In this document: positions 17,588-26,464 of the stretch, one piece after another | Numbering within the stretch: the first letter of the stretch is position 1 | How the letters are laid out: each line of letters begins with the position of its first letter | Origin: Streptomyces sp. ADI95-17 | Lineage (GTDB): Bacteria > Actinomycetota > Actinomycetes > Streptomycetales > Streptomycetaceae | DNA: 64,000 bases | NCBI RefSeq assembly: GCF_003846175.1 | Contig: NZ_ML123048.1 | Location: forward strand, 630,962 to 694,961 | Direction of reading: 5' to 3' | Notes under the pieces: model-generated | Seen by the model: only the letters and a program-made list of their open reading frames with translations | What the model was told of the DNA's origin: nothing | Database searches by the model: none | Position numbers and translations under genes: made by a program

Positions 17588-17884
17588 TTCCTCTTCTCTT
17601 CACGGGTCCGGTGAGTACGCCCCGGACCACGAACCGGTGCCCTCTTCGCGGCGCCCCCACTCTCGCGACCCGGGCGTACCCCGTTCCGCCCGCGCGATCC
17701 GGGGCATTCGCCTTCCGGGGCTCCTGCACGCGCCTCCCCCGTCGATGCCACGCGTGCACGCGGCCGATCCACCATCCGGACGGAACGCCTTGTCGGTATA
17801 CCAAATCGGTCTCAGGTGAACGTAAAGCCCGGCAGAGGGCGCAGAATTGGGAAACACGATCCCTTTGGCATACCAGGAGGGGTG

Positions 17885-17923
17885 ATGGATCGTCCGGGCT
17901 GCCGGTCTCCGGGCCGCCGGTGA
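17885..17923 (+). other. orphan ribosome-binding site with 12-codon ORF in a 400-bp gap
   Basis: AGGAGG (17875-17880) stands 4 nt before an ATG that opens only 12 codons before TGA, running toward the convergent ABC-F gene. Upstream lie a GGTATACC palindrome (17795-17802) and a near copy GGCATACC (17868-17875). The rest of the 17588-17939 gap shows no gene. It could be a gene remnant, a leader peptide or chance. Confidence 0.3.
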
Positions 17924-17939
17924 CGGCCCGGAGCGGGGC

Positions 17940-19577
17940 TCAGAGCTCCGTGATCCGTCCCGCCGCCACCTCGACCCGCCGGGTCGTGCGTACCGCTTCC
18001 AGCATGCGCCGGTCGTGCGTGACCAGCAGCAGCGTTCCGGTGTACGAGTCGAGCGCCGACTCCAGCTGCTCGATCGCGGGCAGATCGAGGTGGTTCGTGG
18101 GCTCGTCGAGCACCAGGAGGTTGACGCCCCGGCCCTGGAGCAGGGCGAGCGCCGCCCGGGTGCGTTCGCCCGGGGAGAGCGTCGTGGCGGGGCGCATCAC
18201 ATGGTCGGCGCGCAGGCCGAACTTGGCGAGCAGGGTGCGCACTTCGGCCGGTTCGGTGTCGGGCACGGCGGCGCAGAACGCCTCCAGCAGTGACTCCGAG
18301 CCGTGGAAGAGCCTGCGTGCCTGGTCGACCTCGCCGACCACCACGCCCGAGCCGAGCGTCGCATGGCCGGAGTCCAGCGGGAGGCGGCCGAGCAGTGCGG
18401 CGAGCAGGGTGGACTTGCCCGCTCCGTTGGCGCCGGTGATGGCGACCCGGTCCGCCCAGTCGATCTGCAGCGACGCCGGGCCGAAGGCGAAGTCCCCGCG
18501 TACGGCCTGTGCTTCGCGCAGGGTGGCCACGACCGAGCCGGAGCGGGGCGCGGCGGCGATCTCCATCCGCAGTTCCCATTCCTTGCGCGGTTCCTCGACG
18601 ACATCGAGCCGTTCGATCATGCGCTGGGTCTGCCGGGCCTTCGCGGCCTGCTTCTCGCTCGACTCGCTGCGGAACTTGCGGCCGAGCTTGTCGGAGTCGG
18701 TGGCCTTGCGGCGGGCGTTCTTGACGCCCTTGTCCATCCAGGAGCGCTGCATCTGGGCACGCCCTTCGAGGGCGGAGCGCTTGTCGGCGTACTCCTCGAA
18801 CTCCTCCCGGGCGTGCCTGCGGGCGCGCTCGCGCTCCTCCAGATAGGCCGCGTAGCCACCGCCGTACAGATTGATCTGCTGCTGGGCGAGGTCCAGTTCG
18901 AGGACCTTGGTGACCGTGCGCATCAGGAATTCGCGGTCGTGGCTGATGACCACGGTGCCCGCGCGGAGCCCGGAGACGTAGCGTTCCAAGCGCTCCAGGC
19001 CGTCCAGGTCGAGGTCGTTGGTGGGCTCGTCGAGCAGGAAGACGTCGTAGCGGGAGAGCAGCAGGGAGGCCAGGCCCGCGCGGGCGGCCTGTCCGCCGGA
19101 GAGCGCGGTCATCGGCAGGTCGAGGCCGACGGTCAGTCCCAGCTCGACGGCGACCTCGTCGGCGCGCTCGTCCAGGTCCGCGCCGCCGAGGGCCAGCCAG
19201 CGCTCCAGTGTCTCGGAGTACGCGTCGTCCGCGCCCGGTGCCCCGTCGACGAGGCCCTGTGTGGCTGCGTCCATCGCGGCCTGGGCCTCGGCGACGCCGG
19301 TGCGGCGGGCCAGGAATTCCCGCACCGTCTCGCCGGCCCGCCGTTCCGGCTCCTGCGGGAGGTGGCCGACGGTGGCGGTGGGCGGGGAGAGCCGCAGCTC
19401 GCCCTCCTCCGGCCGGTCGAGCCCGGCGAGCAGCCGGAGCAGGGAAGATTTTCCGGCGCCGTTGACTCCGACGAGACCGATCACGTCACCGGGCGCGACG
19501 ACGAGGTCGAGTCCGGCGAAGAGTGCGCGGTCGCCGTGTCCGGCGGCGAGGTCCTTGGCGACGAGAGTGGCAGTCAT
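17940..19577 (-). CDS. ABC-F family ATP-binding protein
   Basis: A 545-residue protein with two ABC cassettes and no membrane domain. First cassette: Walker A GVNGAGKSS, signature LSGGQAARAGL, Walker B VFLLDEPTNDLD. Second cassette: Walker A GANGAGKST, signature LSPGERTRAAL, Walker B LLVLDEPTNHLD. The linker (about 235-320) is rich in Arg, Lys and Glu, as in ABC-F factors that enter the ribosomal E site. Members include antibiotic-resistance ribosome-protection proteins and housekeeping translation factors; sequence alone does not decide. No Shine-Dalgarno is seen. TAGGAT (19588-19593) lies 10 nt before the ATG, suggesting a near-leaderless mRNA. Confidence 0.92.
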   Translation of the reverse strand: MTATLVAKDLAAGHGDRALFAGLDLVVAPGDVIGLVGVNGAGKSSLLRLLAGLDRPEEGELRLSPPTATVGHLPQEPERRAGETVREFLARRTGVAEAQAAMDAATQGLVDGAPGADDAYSETLERWLALGGADLDERADEVAVELGLTVGLDLPMTALSGGQAARAGLASLLLSRYDVFLLDEPTNDLDLDGLERLERYVSGLRAGTVVISHDREFLMRTVTKVLELDLAQQQINLYGGGYAAYLEERERARRHAREEFEEYADKRSALEGRAQMQRSWMDKGVKNARRKATDSDKLGRKFRSESSEKQAAKARQTQRMIERLDVVEEPRKEWELRMEIAAAPRSGSVVATLREAQAVRGDFAFGPASLQIDWADRVAITGANGAGKSTLLAALLGRLPLDSGHATLGSGVVVGEVDQARRLFHGSESLLEAFCAAVPDTEPAEVRTLLAKFGLRADHVMRPATTLSPGERTRAALALLQGRGVNLLVLDEPTNHLDLPAIEQLESALDSYTGTLLLVTHDRRMLEAVRTTRRVEVAAGRITEL

Positions 19578-19611
19578 CAGGGTGTCGATCCTAATCGGCG
19601 CCGGGGGCCGG

Positions 19612-19644
19612 GCCGCCCGGCCGGTCGCGCTCCGGCCGGGCGGC
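19612..19644 (-). terminator. 13-bp perfect hairpin terminator after the BCCT transporter gene
   Basis: GCCGCCCGGCCGG (19612-19624) and its exact complement (19632-19644) surround a 7-nt loop, 8 bp downstream of the transporter stop and just upstream of the ABC-F promoter region. Confidence 0.75.
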
Positions 19645-19652
19645 GGGCGTCC

Positions 19653-21422
19653 TCAGCCGTCGCGCGGTGGGTCCGCCGGGCCGGCGGGGTCCCGGTCGGG
19701 TCCGTGGTCCTCGTGGAGCCCGGTGGTGATTTGGCTGCCGCCCGGACCGATCCGGATCTCGAAGTCACCGGCGTATTTCGCGTGCCCTTCGATGACTGCG
19801 GATTCGACGGCTTCCACACCGAATTCACGCCGGACGATCAGCGGGTCCTGGCGCAGGTCCCGCATCAGCGCCACACACATGCCGATCATGACGACGGTGA
19901 ACGGCGCGGCGACCAGGATCGTGAGGTTCTGGAGTCCGGCGAGCGCGTCGCCCTTGCCGTTGCCGATGAGCAGCATGATCGCGGCCACGGCTCCGGTGAC
20001 CACGCCCCAGAAGACGACGACCCACTTGGCGGGTTCGAGGATGCCCTTCTGGGAGAGCGTGCCCATCACGATGGAGGCGGCGTCGGCGCCCGAGACGAAG
20101 AAGATGCCGACCAGGATCATCACCAGCAGGCTCATCACGGTGGCGATCGGGAACTGCTGGAGCACGCCGAAGAGCTGTGCCTCCTGGGTGACGGCGTTGC
20201 CGAGCCTGCCCGCCTCCTGGAGGTTGATCGCCGTACCGCCGAAGATCGCGAACCACACCAGACTGACGGTGCTGGGCACCAGGATGACGCCCCCGATGAA
20301 CTGGCGGATCGTCCGGCCGCGGCTGATCCGGGCGATGAACATGCCGACGAAGGGCGTCCAGGAGATCCACCAGGCCCAGTAGAAGACGGTCCAGTTGCCG
20401 AGCCACTCGGCGACGTCGCCCTTGCCGGTCGCCTCGGTGCGTCCGGCGAGCTGGGCCAGATTGCCGAAGTAGGCGGCGATCGAGGTGGGCAGCAGGTCGA
20501 GCACGATGATGGTGGGGCCGGCGACGAAGACGAAGACGGCGAGGACCAGGGCGAGGACCATATTGGTGTTGGAGAGCCACTGGATGCCCTTCTCCACACC
20601 GGAGATCGCCGAGGCGACGAAGGCCACCGTCAGCACGGCGATGATCAGCACCAGCAGTCCGGTGCCGGTCTCCTCCTTCCAGTGCAGTTCGTGGAAGCCA
20701 CTGCCGATCTGGAGGGCGCCGAGGCCCAGGGAGGCGGCGGAGCCGAAGAGCGTCGCGAAGATGGCGAGGATGTCGATCAGCCGGCCGAGACCGCCGTGGG
20801 CGTGCCGGGCTCCGATGAGCGGCTCGAAGACCGCGCTGACCGTCTGCCTGCGGCGGCGCCGGAAGGTGCTGTACGCGATGGCCAGACCCACCACGGCGTA
20901 GATGGCCCAGGGGTGGAGCGTCCAGTGGAAGAGGGTGGTGGCCATCGCCGTCTGCATCGCCTCGGCGGCGTCGGCGGGGTGGGTGCCGGGCGGCGGGCTG
21001 GTGAAGTGCGCGAGCGGCTCGCTGACCCCGTAGAACATCAGGCCGATGCCCATGCCGGCGCTGAACATCATGGCGACCCAGGACACGGTCCGGAATTCGG
21101 GCTCCTCGCCCTCCTGACCGAGGGCGATCTTGCCGTAGCGGCTGACGGAGAGCCAGAGGGCGAAGACCACGAAGCCGGAAGCGGCGAGCATGAAGGCCCA
21201 ACCGCCGTTGTGGATCAGCCCGTTGAGCATGGAACTGGAGATGTCCTCCAGCGAGTCGGTGGCGGTGGCTCCCCAGACCACGAAGGCGAGGGTGAGCACG
21301 GCGGTGACGCCGAAGACCGCCCGGTCCGTCGTGGGGTGCCGGTTCCGGTCCGGGTCGCCGGGGAGGTCCGCCGTCACCGACAGTTCACCCCGGCCGCCCG
21401 TTCTCTGTTCGTCCTGCGACAC
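19653..21422 (-). CDS. BCCT family betaine/carnitine/choline transporter
   Basis: A 589-residue secondary transporter with twelve predicted membrane segments. Landmarks are the glycine-rich unwound helix MMFSAGMGIGLMFYGVSEPL and the tryptophan-rich NWTVFYWAWWISWTPFVGMF, which line the substrate and sodium sites in BetP-type proteins. The C-terminal tail of about 75 residues is cytosolic. The role is uptake of compatible solutes or choline coupled to ions. An in-frame GTG exists at 21431, but GTG at 21420-21422 has AAAGG at 8 nt and is preferred. Substrate not resolved; no betaine-synthesis genes are adjacent. Confidence 0.93.
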   Translation of the reverse strand: MSQDEQRTGGRGELSVTADLPGDPDRNRHPTTDRAVFGVTAVLTLAFVVWGATATDSLEDISSSMLNGLIHNGGWAFMLAASGFVVFALWLSVSRYGKIALGQEGEEPEFRTVSWVAMMFSAGMGIGLMFYGVSEPLAHFTSPPPGTHPADAAEAMQTAMATTLFHWTLHPWAIYAVVGLAIAYSTFRRRRRQTVSAVFEPLIGARHAHGGLGRLIDILAIFATLFGSAASLGLGALQIGSGFHELHWKEETGTGLLVLIIAVLTVAFVASAISGVEKGIQWLSNTNMVLALVLAVFVFVAGPTIIVLDLLPTSIAAYFGNLAQLAGRTEATGKGDVAEWLGNWTVFYWAWWISWTPFVGMFIARISRGRTIRQFIGGVILVPSTVSLVWFAIFGGTAINLQEAGRLGNAVTQEAQLFGVLQQFPIATVMSLLVMILVGIFFVSGADAASIVMGTLSQKGILEPAKWVVVFWGVVTGAVAAIMLLIGNGKGDALAGLQNLTILVAAPFTVVMIGMCVALMRDLRQDPLIVRREFGVEAVESAVIEGHAKYAGDFEIRIGPGGSQITTGLHEDHGPDRDPAGPADPPRDG

Positions 21423-21549
21423 GAATGGCACCTTTCACGGAAGCAATATTTTCGCTCTCCGTAGGCAGTACCACACGCAGCGCTCACCTCCCGGGATCAA
21501 CAAGCGGTACCGGTCGGCGCACCGGTCCCCGGGTCCGCAGCCCGCGGCG

Positions 21550-23544
21550 CTACGCGTGGCCGCCGCCCGGGACGCGGGCGGCGGGGCGCGGCGGTGCGAC
21601 GCCCCCCGCGTCGGCGGTCCCGGGGCTGTCCGGGACGGCTGCGGAGCCCGTGGTGGCGCGGACGAAGGCTCCGGTGCCGCCGACGAACGGCAGCTTCGCG
21701 AAGGTGCGGGCCAGGTCGATGGTGAGGGTGGGGGTGGAGTCCGGCGGGTCGATGAGGTCGCGGTCGGTTCCGGCGACGATCAGGGCGAGGCGGTGGCCGG
21801 CCGGGACGACATGGTCGGTGGCGGCCAGGTCGATGGTGAGGGTGACGGCCTTGCCGGGAGTGAGGGGGCGGCCCTTGCGCGCGTCGGCGTATGTGCCCAG
21901 GTCGGCCCAGCCGCGGCTGACCACGGTCCGGTCGACGGTGGCGGTGCCGGCCCTGGTCTCCTTGAAGCAGGAACTGTCCCCCGCGGTGCTCGCGCCCCAG
22001 CAACTGCGCTCGGTGAGGGTGACGATGCCCTCGCCGGACGAGCCGTAGTCACGGATGGTGTCGGGGCCGATGTCCACGAGGACCGCGGAGAGGTGGGCGG
22101 TCGTCGTGGACGGGGTGGCGGTGACGGTGACTCTGGAGGAGCCGGAGAGCCGCAGGCCGGTGGTGAGCGGTGCGGTGCGGAAGCCGGCCTTGGCGCCGGT
22201 GGTCCGGTCCAGGTCCGCGGCCCACTCCGTCTCGCTCTGCGACGGATCGTCGGTGAATGTCTCGGTGGCGCCGGGGCGGGCGGGCTTCAGGGCCAGAGTG
22301 CCGACGCCCGGCGCGTTCCCGGCGCCGGGGCGCACGGTGGTGACGTGGGTGGTGCGGGGCGGCCAGACCCGGTCGGTGGACCACTGGTCGGGGTGGCGTT
22401 CGATGTCGGCCATCGGCTCACGGTCGATGCCGTTGTCGTAGCCGAGCAGGTAGTGGTCGAACCAGCGGTGCAGTGTGTCGACCCATTCGGCGCGCCGGTA
22501 GTCGAACGGATCCACGTGTCCGGTCTGGGAGAGCCAGATCTTGCGCTCCACGCCCCGGTCCGCGAGCGCGTCCCACCACTGGCCGAGGTGCTTGGTCCGG
22601 ACGTTGAGGTCCTGCATGCCGTGTACGGCGAAGACGCTGGCGCGGACCTTGCGGGCGTCCTTCACGTAGTCGCGCCCTGTCCACAGGCCCGTCCAGTCGC
22701 CGGTGCGCGGGGCGCCGTCGACGAGCCGTTGCTGGACCGCGGCGCAGCGGCCCTGCGCCTCGGGGCTCTCCACGTAGCCGGAGAGCCATTCGGGGCCGCT
22801 GCCGTAGAGGGGTGCGCCCTGCGCGAAGTAGTAGTCGTACCAGGAGGAGATGGCACCGATCGGCACGATGGTCCGCAGCCCCTCGACGCCGGTCGCCGCG
22901 ACGCCGTTGGCGACGGTGCCGTCGTAGCTCTTGCCGATCATCCCGGTGCGTCCGTCGGACCAGCCGGCCGAGGCGCGCGCGGAGCCGGTGCGGGTGGTGT
23001 AGGCGCGGGCGCGGCCGTTGAGCCAGTCGATGACGGCCTTGGCGGACCGGACGTCCGATCGGCCCCCGACGTCCACACAGCCGTCGGACCGGTTGGTTCC
23101 GGCCAGATCGACGGCGACGAAGGCGTAACCGCGCGGCACGAAGTAGTTGTCGTAGTGCAGCGGGAACTGTACCGGCCGGCCGTCGGCGTCGTATGTCTTG
23201 AGCTGGCCCTCGTTGCCGCGCCCGCAGCAGGAGTAGTACGGGCTGGCGTCCATGATCACGGGGATCTTCCGGCCCTGCCGGGCGGGTTCGCGCGGCCGGA
23301 CGATGTCGGCGGCGACGCGGTCGTTGCGCCCGTCCCCGTCGCCGTCCAGGCCGGTGTCGACCCAGACCGATTCGCGGACGGCATCCCCGTACGAGTAGAC
23401 GGGCCTGCTCTCCGGTGGCCGGGCCTTCCCGGGGCTCGCGCCCTGGGCGCCGGCCGGTGAGAGCAGAACGGCCATCAGGGCGGCGACGGCCGCCACCACC
23501 AGCGATCGGTAACTCGAACGGGGGCCACGCGCACGAATCGGCAT
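21550..23544 (-). CDS. secreted Xaa-Pro dipeptidyl-peptidase-like hydrolase (S15/CocE family)
   Basis: A 664-residue secreted alpha/beta hydrolase. The N-terminal signal peptide has RSLVVAAVAALMAVLLSP as its core and ends near AGAQGA. The nucleophile Ser is in MIGKSYDGTVAN, the acid is probably in VHGMQDLNVRT, and the His is in SQTGHVDPFD, which together fit the S15 triad. The C-terminal beta-sandwich (about 440-640) is the X-Pro peptidase C domain. The region CVDVGGRSD is common in the family. It likely releases Xaa-Pro dipeptides from extracellular peptides or hydrolyses esters. It is probably monocistronic. Confidence 0.9.
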   Translation of the reverse strand: MPIRARGPRSSYRSLVVAAVAALMAVLLSPAGAQGASPGKARPPESRPVYSYGDAVRESVWVDTGLDGDGDGRNDRVAADIVRPREPARQGRKIPVIMDASPYYSCCGRGNEGQLKTYDADGRPVQFPLHYDNYFVPRGYAFVAVDLAGTNRSDGCVDVGGRSDVRSAKAVIDWLNGRARAYTTRTGSARASAGWSDGRTGMIGKSYDGTVANGVAATGVEGLRTIVPIGAISSWYDYYFAQGAPLYGSGPEWLSGYVESPEAQGRCAAVQQRLVDGAPRTGDWTGLWTGRDYVKDARKVRASVFAVHGMQDLNVRTKHLGQWWDALADRGVERKIWLSQTGHVDPFDYRRAEWVDTLHRWFDHYLLGYDNGIDREPMADIERHPDQWSTDRVWPPRTTHVTTVRPGAGNAPGVGTLALKPARPGATETFTDDPSQSETEWAADLDRTTGAKAGFRTAPLTTGLRLSGSSRVTVTATPSTTTAHLSAVLVDIGPDTIRDYGSSGEGIVTLTERSCWGASTAGDSSCFKETRAGTATVDRTVVSRGWADLGTYADARKGRPLTPGKAVTLTIDLAATDHVVPAGHRLALIVAGTDRDLIDPPDSTPTLTIDLARTFAKLPFVGGTGAFVRATTGSAAVPDSPGTADAGGVAPPRPAARVPGGGHA

Positions 23545-23756
23545 GGGCGGAAGGTACCCCGGTCAACTCCTCCGCGACAGAGGGCGATCAGCGAGATGAA
23601 TGGCATGATCATGGCGTAAATTCGACGGGCCGGAGTGGCGGCCGAATGGCGATCGTGTGACAGCTGTGGCCATGGACACGACTGTTGCGACGGTCGCTGA
23701 ATAGTGTCGACGTGACGGTTCGAAAGATCATTCGCCCCGACGACTTGGAGCATTCC

Positions 23757-25250
23757 GTGCACCGCAGATTCATCGTCCCGAGCGCAATCGCGGCCTCCCT
23801 GCTGCTGGCGATCCCGGCCTCGGCCGCCGAAGGCACCGTGGGCGCCCCGGGCATCGGCGACCCCTACTACCCGGCCAGCGGCAACGGCGGCTACGACGTG
23901 TCCCACTACGACCTGCGGCTGAAGTACCAGCCCTCGACCGATCTGCTGGAGGGCACGGCGACCATCCTCGCCACGACCACCCAGGAACTCAGCCGCTTCA
24001 ACCTGGACTTCGGGCTGGAGGTCTCCGAGGTGCGGGTCGACGGCAAGAAGGCCGGCCATGTGAAGAACGGCGAGCAGGAGCTGGAGATCACCCCGGCCGC
24101 TCCGCTGGCGAAGGGCAGATCCGTCTCGGTGGTCGTGCGGTACGCCGGGAAGCCCTCCGAGGTGAAGATCAACGGCTGGACGTCCTGGGTCCGCACCCCG
24201 GACGGCGCGGTGGCCGCCCAGGAGCCGGAGTCGGCCGCGTGGTGGTACCCGAGCAACGACCACCCGCTGGACAAGGCGACGTACGACATCTCGGTCTCCG
24301 TCCCGGACGGCACCCAGGCGATCAGCAACGGCAGGCTCCAGTCCCAGAGTTCGAAGCTCGGCTGGACCCGCTTCAACTGGCGCTCCGCCCAGCCGCAGGC
24401 GACCTATCTGACGACGCTGGCGGTCGGGAAGTTCGACATCACCACGGACACCACGTCGGACGGGCTGCCGGTCGTCAACGCCTACAGCAAGGACCTGGGT
24501 GCCAACGCCGGTGCGGCCCGCGCCAGCATCGAGCGGACCGCCGAGGTCGCCGAGTGGCTGACCGGTATCTTCGGGCCGTACCCCTTCGACGCGCTCGGCG
24601 GCTACTCCCCCAATGTGACCAGCGGCTTCGCCCTGGAGACCCAGACCAGGCCGTTCTACAGCCCCAAGCAGTTCGCCAACGGCTCCAATGTCTCGGTCGT
24701 CGTCCATGAGCTGGCGCACCAGTGGTACGGCGACAGCGTGTCCCTCAAGGGCTGGAAGGACATCTGGGTCAACGAGGGCTTCGCCCGCTACAGCCAGTGG
24801 CTGTGGTCGGAGAAGGAGGGCGAGGGAACCGCGCAGGAACTGGCGGACTACACCTACGCCCTGCACCCGGCCGACGACCCCTTCTGGGAGGTGAAGCCGG
24901 GCGACCCGGGCCCCGACAACCAGTTCGACGCGGCCGTCTACGACCGGGGCGCGATGGCGATCCAGGCGCTGCGCAACGAGCTGGGCGACGAGACGTTCTT
25001 CGCGCTGCTGAAGGGCTGGCCCGCCGAGCACGCGCACGGCAACGCGAGCGTGAGCGACTTCGTGACATACGCGGAGCGGGTCTCGGGCAAGCCGCTCGCC
25101 GCCCTCTTCGACGCCTGGCTGTTCCGCGCGGAGCGGCCCGCGGCCCCGGCGGCGGCCGGCCCGCACGCCCTGCACTCCGCCGGGCAGCCGGCCCGTCCCG
25201 CCTCCTGGAAGAAGATCGCGGCGACGAACTCCGTGCACGACCACCGCTGA
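23757..25250 (+). CDS. secreted M1 family aminopeptidase-like metallopeptidase
   Basis: A 497-residue zinc peptidase. The signal peptide (RRFIVPSAIAASLLLAIPAS) supports the GTG start at 23757, which has GGAG 6 nt upstream; an in-frame ATG at 23685 would put 24 residues before it. Zinc motif HELAH is at residues 317-321, with the third ligand Glu340 in NEGFA, the exact M1 spacing. The exopeptidase motif appears as GFALETQ, a variant of GxMEN. It lacks the long C-terminal helical domain of aminopeptidase N, as is usual for short secreted actinobacterial M1 proteins. A hairpin terminator follows. Confidence 0.92.
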   Translation: MHRRFIVPSAIAASLLLAIPASAAEGTVGAPGIGDPYYPASGNGGYDVSHYDLRLKYQPSTDLLEGTATILATTTQELSRFNLDFGLEVSEVRVDGKKAGHVKNGEQELEITPAAPLAKGRSVSVVVRYAGKPSEVKINGWTSWVRTPDGAVAAQEPESAAWWYPSNDHPLDKATYDISVSVPDGTQAISNGRLQSQSSKLGWTRFNWRSAQPQATYLTTLAVGKFDITTDTTSDGLPVVNAYSKDLGANAGAARASIERTAEVAEWLTGIFGPYPFDALGGYSPNVTSGFALETQTRPFYSPKQFANGSNVSVVVHELAHQWYGDSVSLKGWKDIWVNEGFARYSQWLWSEKEGEGTAQELADYTYALHPADDPFWEVKPGDPGPDNQFDAAVYDRGAMAIQALRNELGDETFFALLKGWPAEHAHGNASVSDFVTYAERVSGKPLAALFDAWLFRAERPAAPAAAGPHALHSAGQPARPASWKKIAATNSVHDHR

Positions 25251-25275
25251 CCGGAACGCGGACCGGGTCCGGACG

Positions 25276-25308
25276 CCGTCGCCCCTCCTCCTCCACGTGG
25301 GGCGACGG
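25276..25308 (+). terminator. 10-bp hairpin terminator after the M1 peptidase gene
   Basis: CCGTCGCCCC (25276-25285) and GGGGCGACGG (25299-25308) are exact complements with a 13-nt loop, 25 bp after the stop. Confidence 0.7.
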
Positions 25309-25414
25309 TGCCCCCGGCGGCGGGCCGGCGGCGCCGGTTAGGCTGATGGCGTCGGTGCTGTCCGGCCGGCCCCGGCCGTTTCCGGCCCGATTCCGCGTGT
25401 ACGAGGAGCGTCCC

Positions 25415-26464
25415 TTGCCCGGTCCGTCCCACGACCCCGCCGCCGATGCCCGCCCCACCCTGGAAGCGGTGGCGGCCCGCTCCGGGGTCTCCCGGGCGAC
25501 GGTCTCCCGGGTGGTGAACGGCGGGGCCGGGGTGCGCAAGCCGCTGGCGGACCGGGTGCGCAAGGCGGTCGAGGAGCTCGGCTACGTACCGAACCACGCG
25601 GCCCGGACCCTGGTCACCCGGCGCAACGGCGCGGTCGCCGTGATCATCGACGAGCCGGAGTTCCGGATCTTCTCCGACCCGTTCTTCTCTCAGCAGATCC
25701 GTGGCATCAGCCGCGAACTCACCTTGCACGACTCCCAGTTGGTCCTGCTCCTGGTGGAGGGCAGCGGAGACTTCGACCGGGTCGCCCGCTATCTGGCCGG
25801 TGGCCATGTGGACGGCGTGCTGGCCTTCTCGCTGCACACCGACGACGAACTCCCCGCGATCATCCGCAGGTTCCGGGTGCCCACCGTGTACGGCGGCCGT
25901 CCGGGCCTGCCGGGCGCCGCCTCCGAACTGGCCGTCCCGTACGTCGACTGCGACAACCGCGGCGGCGCGGCCGCGGCCGTACGCCATCTCGTCGCCCTGG
26001 GGCGGCGGCGGATCGCGCACATCGCCGGACCGCCCGACCAGACCTCGGCCCTGGACCGGGTGGACGGCTACCGCGACGTGCTGCCCGACAACGATCCGAC
26101 GCTGCTCGCGGAAGGCGATTTCACCGTCGAAGGCGGCGCGCGGGCGATGGCGGAGCTGCTCGATCGCCACCCCGGTCTGGACGCGGTCTTCGCCGCCAAC
26201 GACCTGATGGCCTCGGGCGCCCTGCGGGTGCTGCGCGAGCGCGGCCGCGGTGTGCCGGACGAGGTGGCCCTGGTCGGCTTCGACGACATGGTGTCGATAG
26301 CCGAGGCCACCGAGCCGCCGCTGACGACGGTCCGTCAGGACGTGGAGGGCATGGGCCGGTTGATGGTGCGGATGCTGATGAGCCGGCTCGACGGCGAGGC
26401 CGGGGGCGACGAGCAGGACTCGGTGATCACACCGACCGAGCTGGTGCGCCGGGCCTCCGCGTGA
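25415..26464 (+). CDS. LacI family transcriptional regulator
   Basis: A 349-residue regulator with an N-terminal HTH (TLEAVAARSGVSRATVSRVV) and hinge-helix region (GYVPNHAARTLVTRR), followed by a periplasmic-binding-protein-like sensor domain. The C-terminal part has GFDDMVSIAEATEPPLTTV, typical of the family. Start is a TTG (25415-25417) with GAGGAG 6 nt upstream. No sugar operon is adjacent, so its targets are unclear. Its 3' end overlaps the convergent MpaB-like gene by 38 bp. Confidence 0.92.
   Translation: MPGPSHDPAADARPTLEAVAARSGVSRATVSRVVNGGAGVRKPLADRVRKAVEELGYVPNHAARTLVTRRNGAVAVIIDEPEFRIFSDPFFSQQIRGISRELTLHDSQLVLLLVEGSGDFDRVARYLAGGHVDGVLAFSLHTDDELPAIIRRFRVPTVYGGRPGLPGAASELAVPYVDCDNRGGAAAAVRHLVALGRRRIAHIAGPPDQTSALDRVDGYRDVLPDNDPTLLAEGDFTVEGGARAMAELLDRHPGLDAVFAANDLMASGALRVLRERGRGVPDEVALVGFDDMVSIAEATEPPLTTVRQDVEGMGRLMVRMLMSRLDGEAGGDEQDSVITPTELVRRASA

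Noticed and set aside
14092-17775. 1227-codon open frame on the minus strand across tex
   Set aside because: It is antisense to the clear Tex protein; its Arg/Gly/Pro-rich translation is the usual product of GC-biased third positions and matches no family.
18303-21464. 1053-codon plus-strand frame across the ABC-F and BCCT genes
   Set aside because: Antisense to both genes and to the hairpin terminator between them; no recognisable domain.
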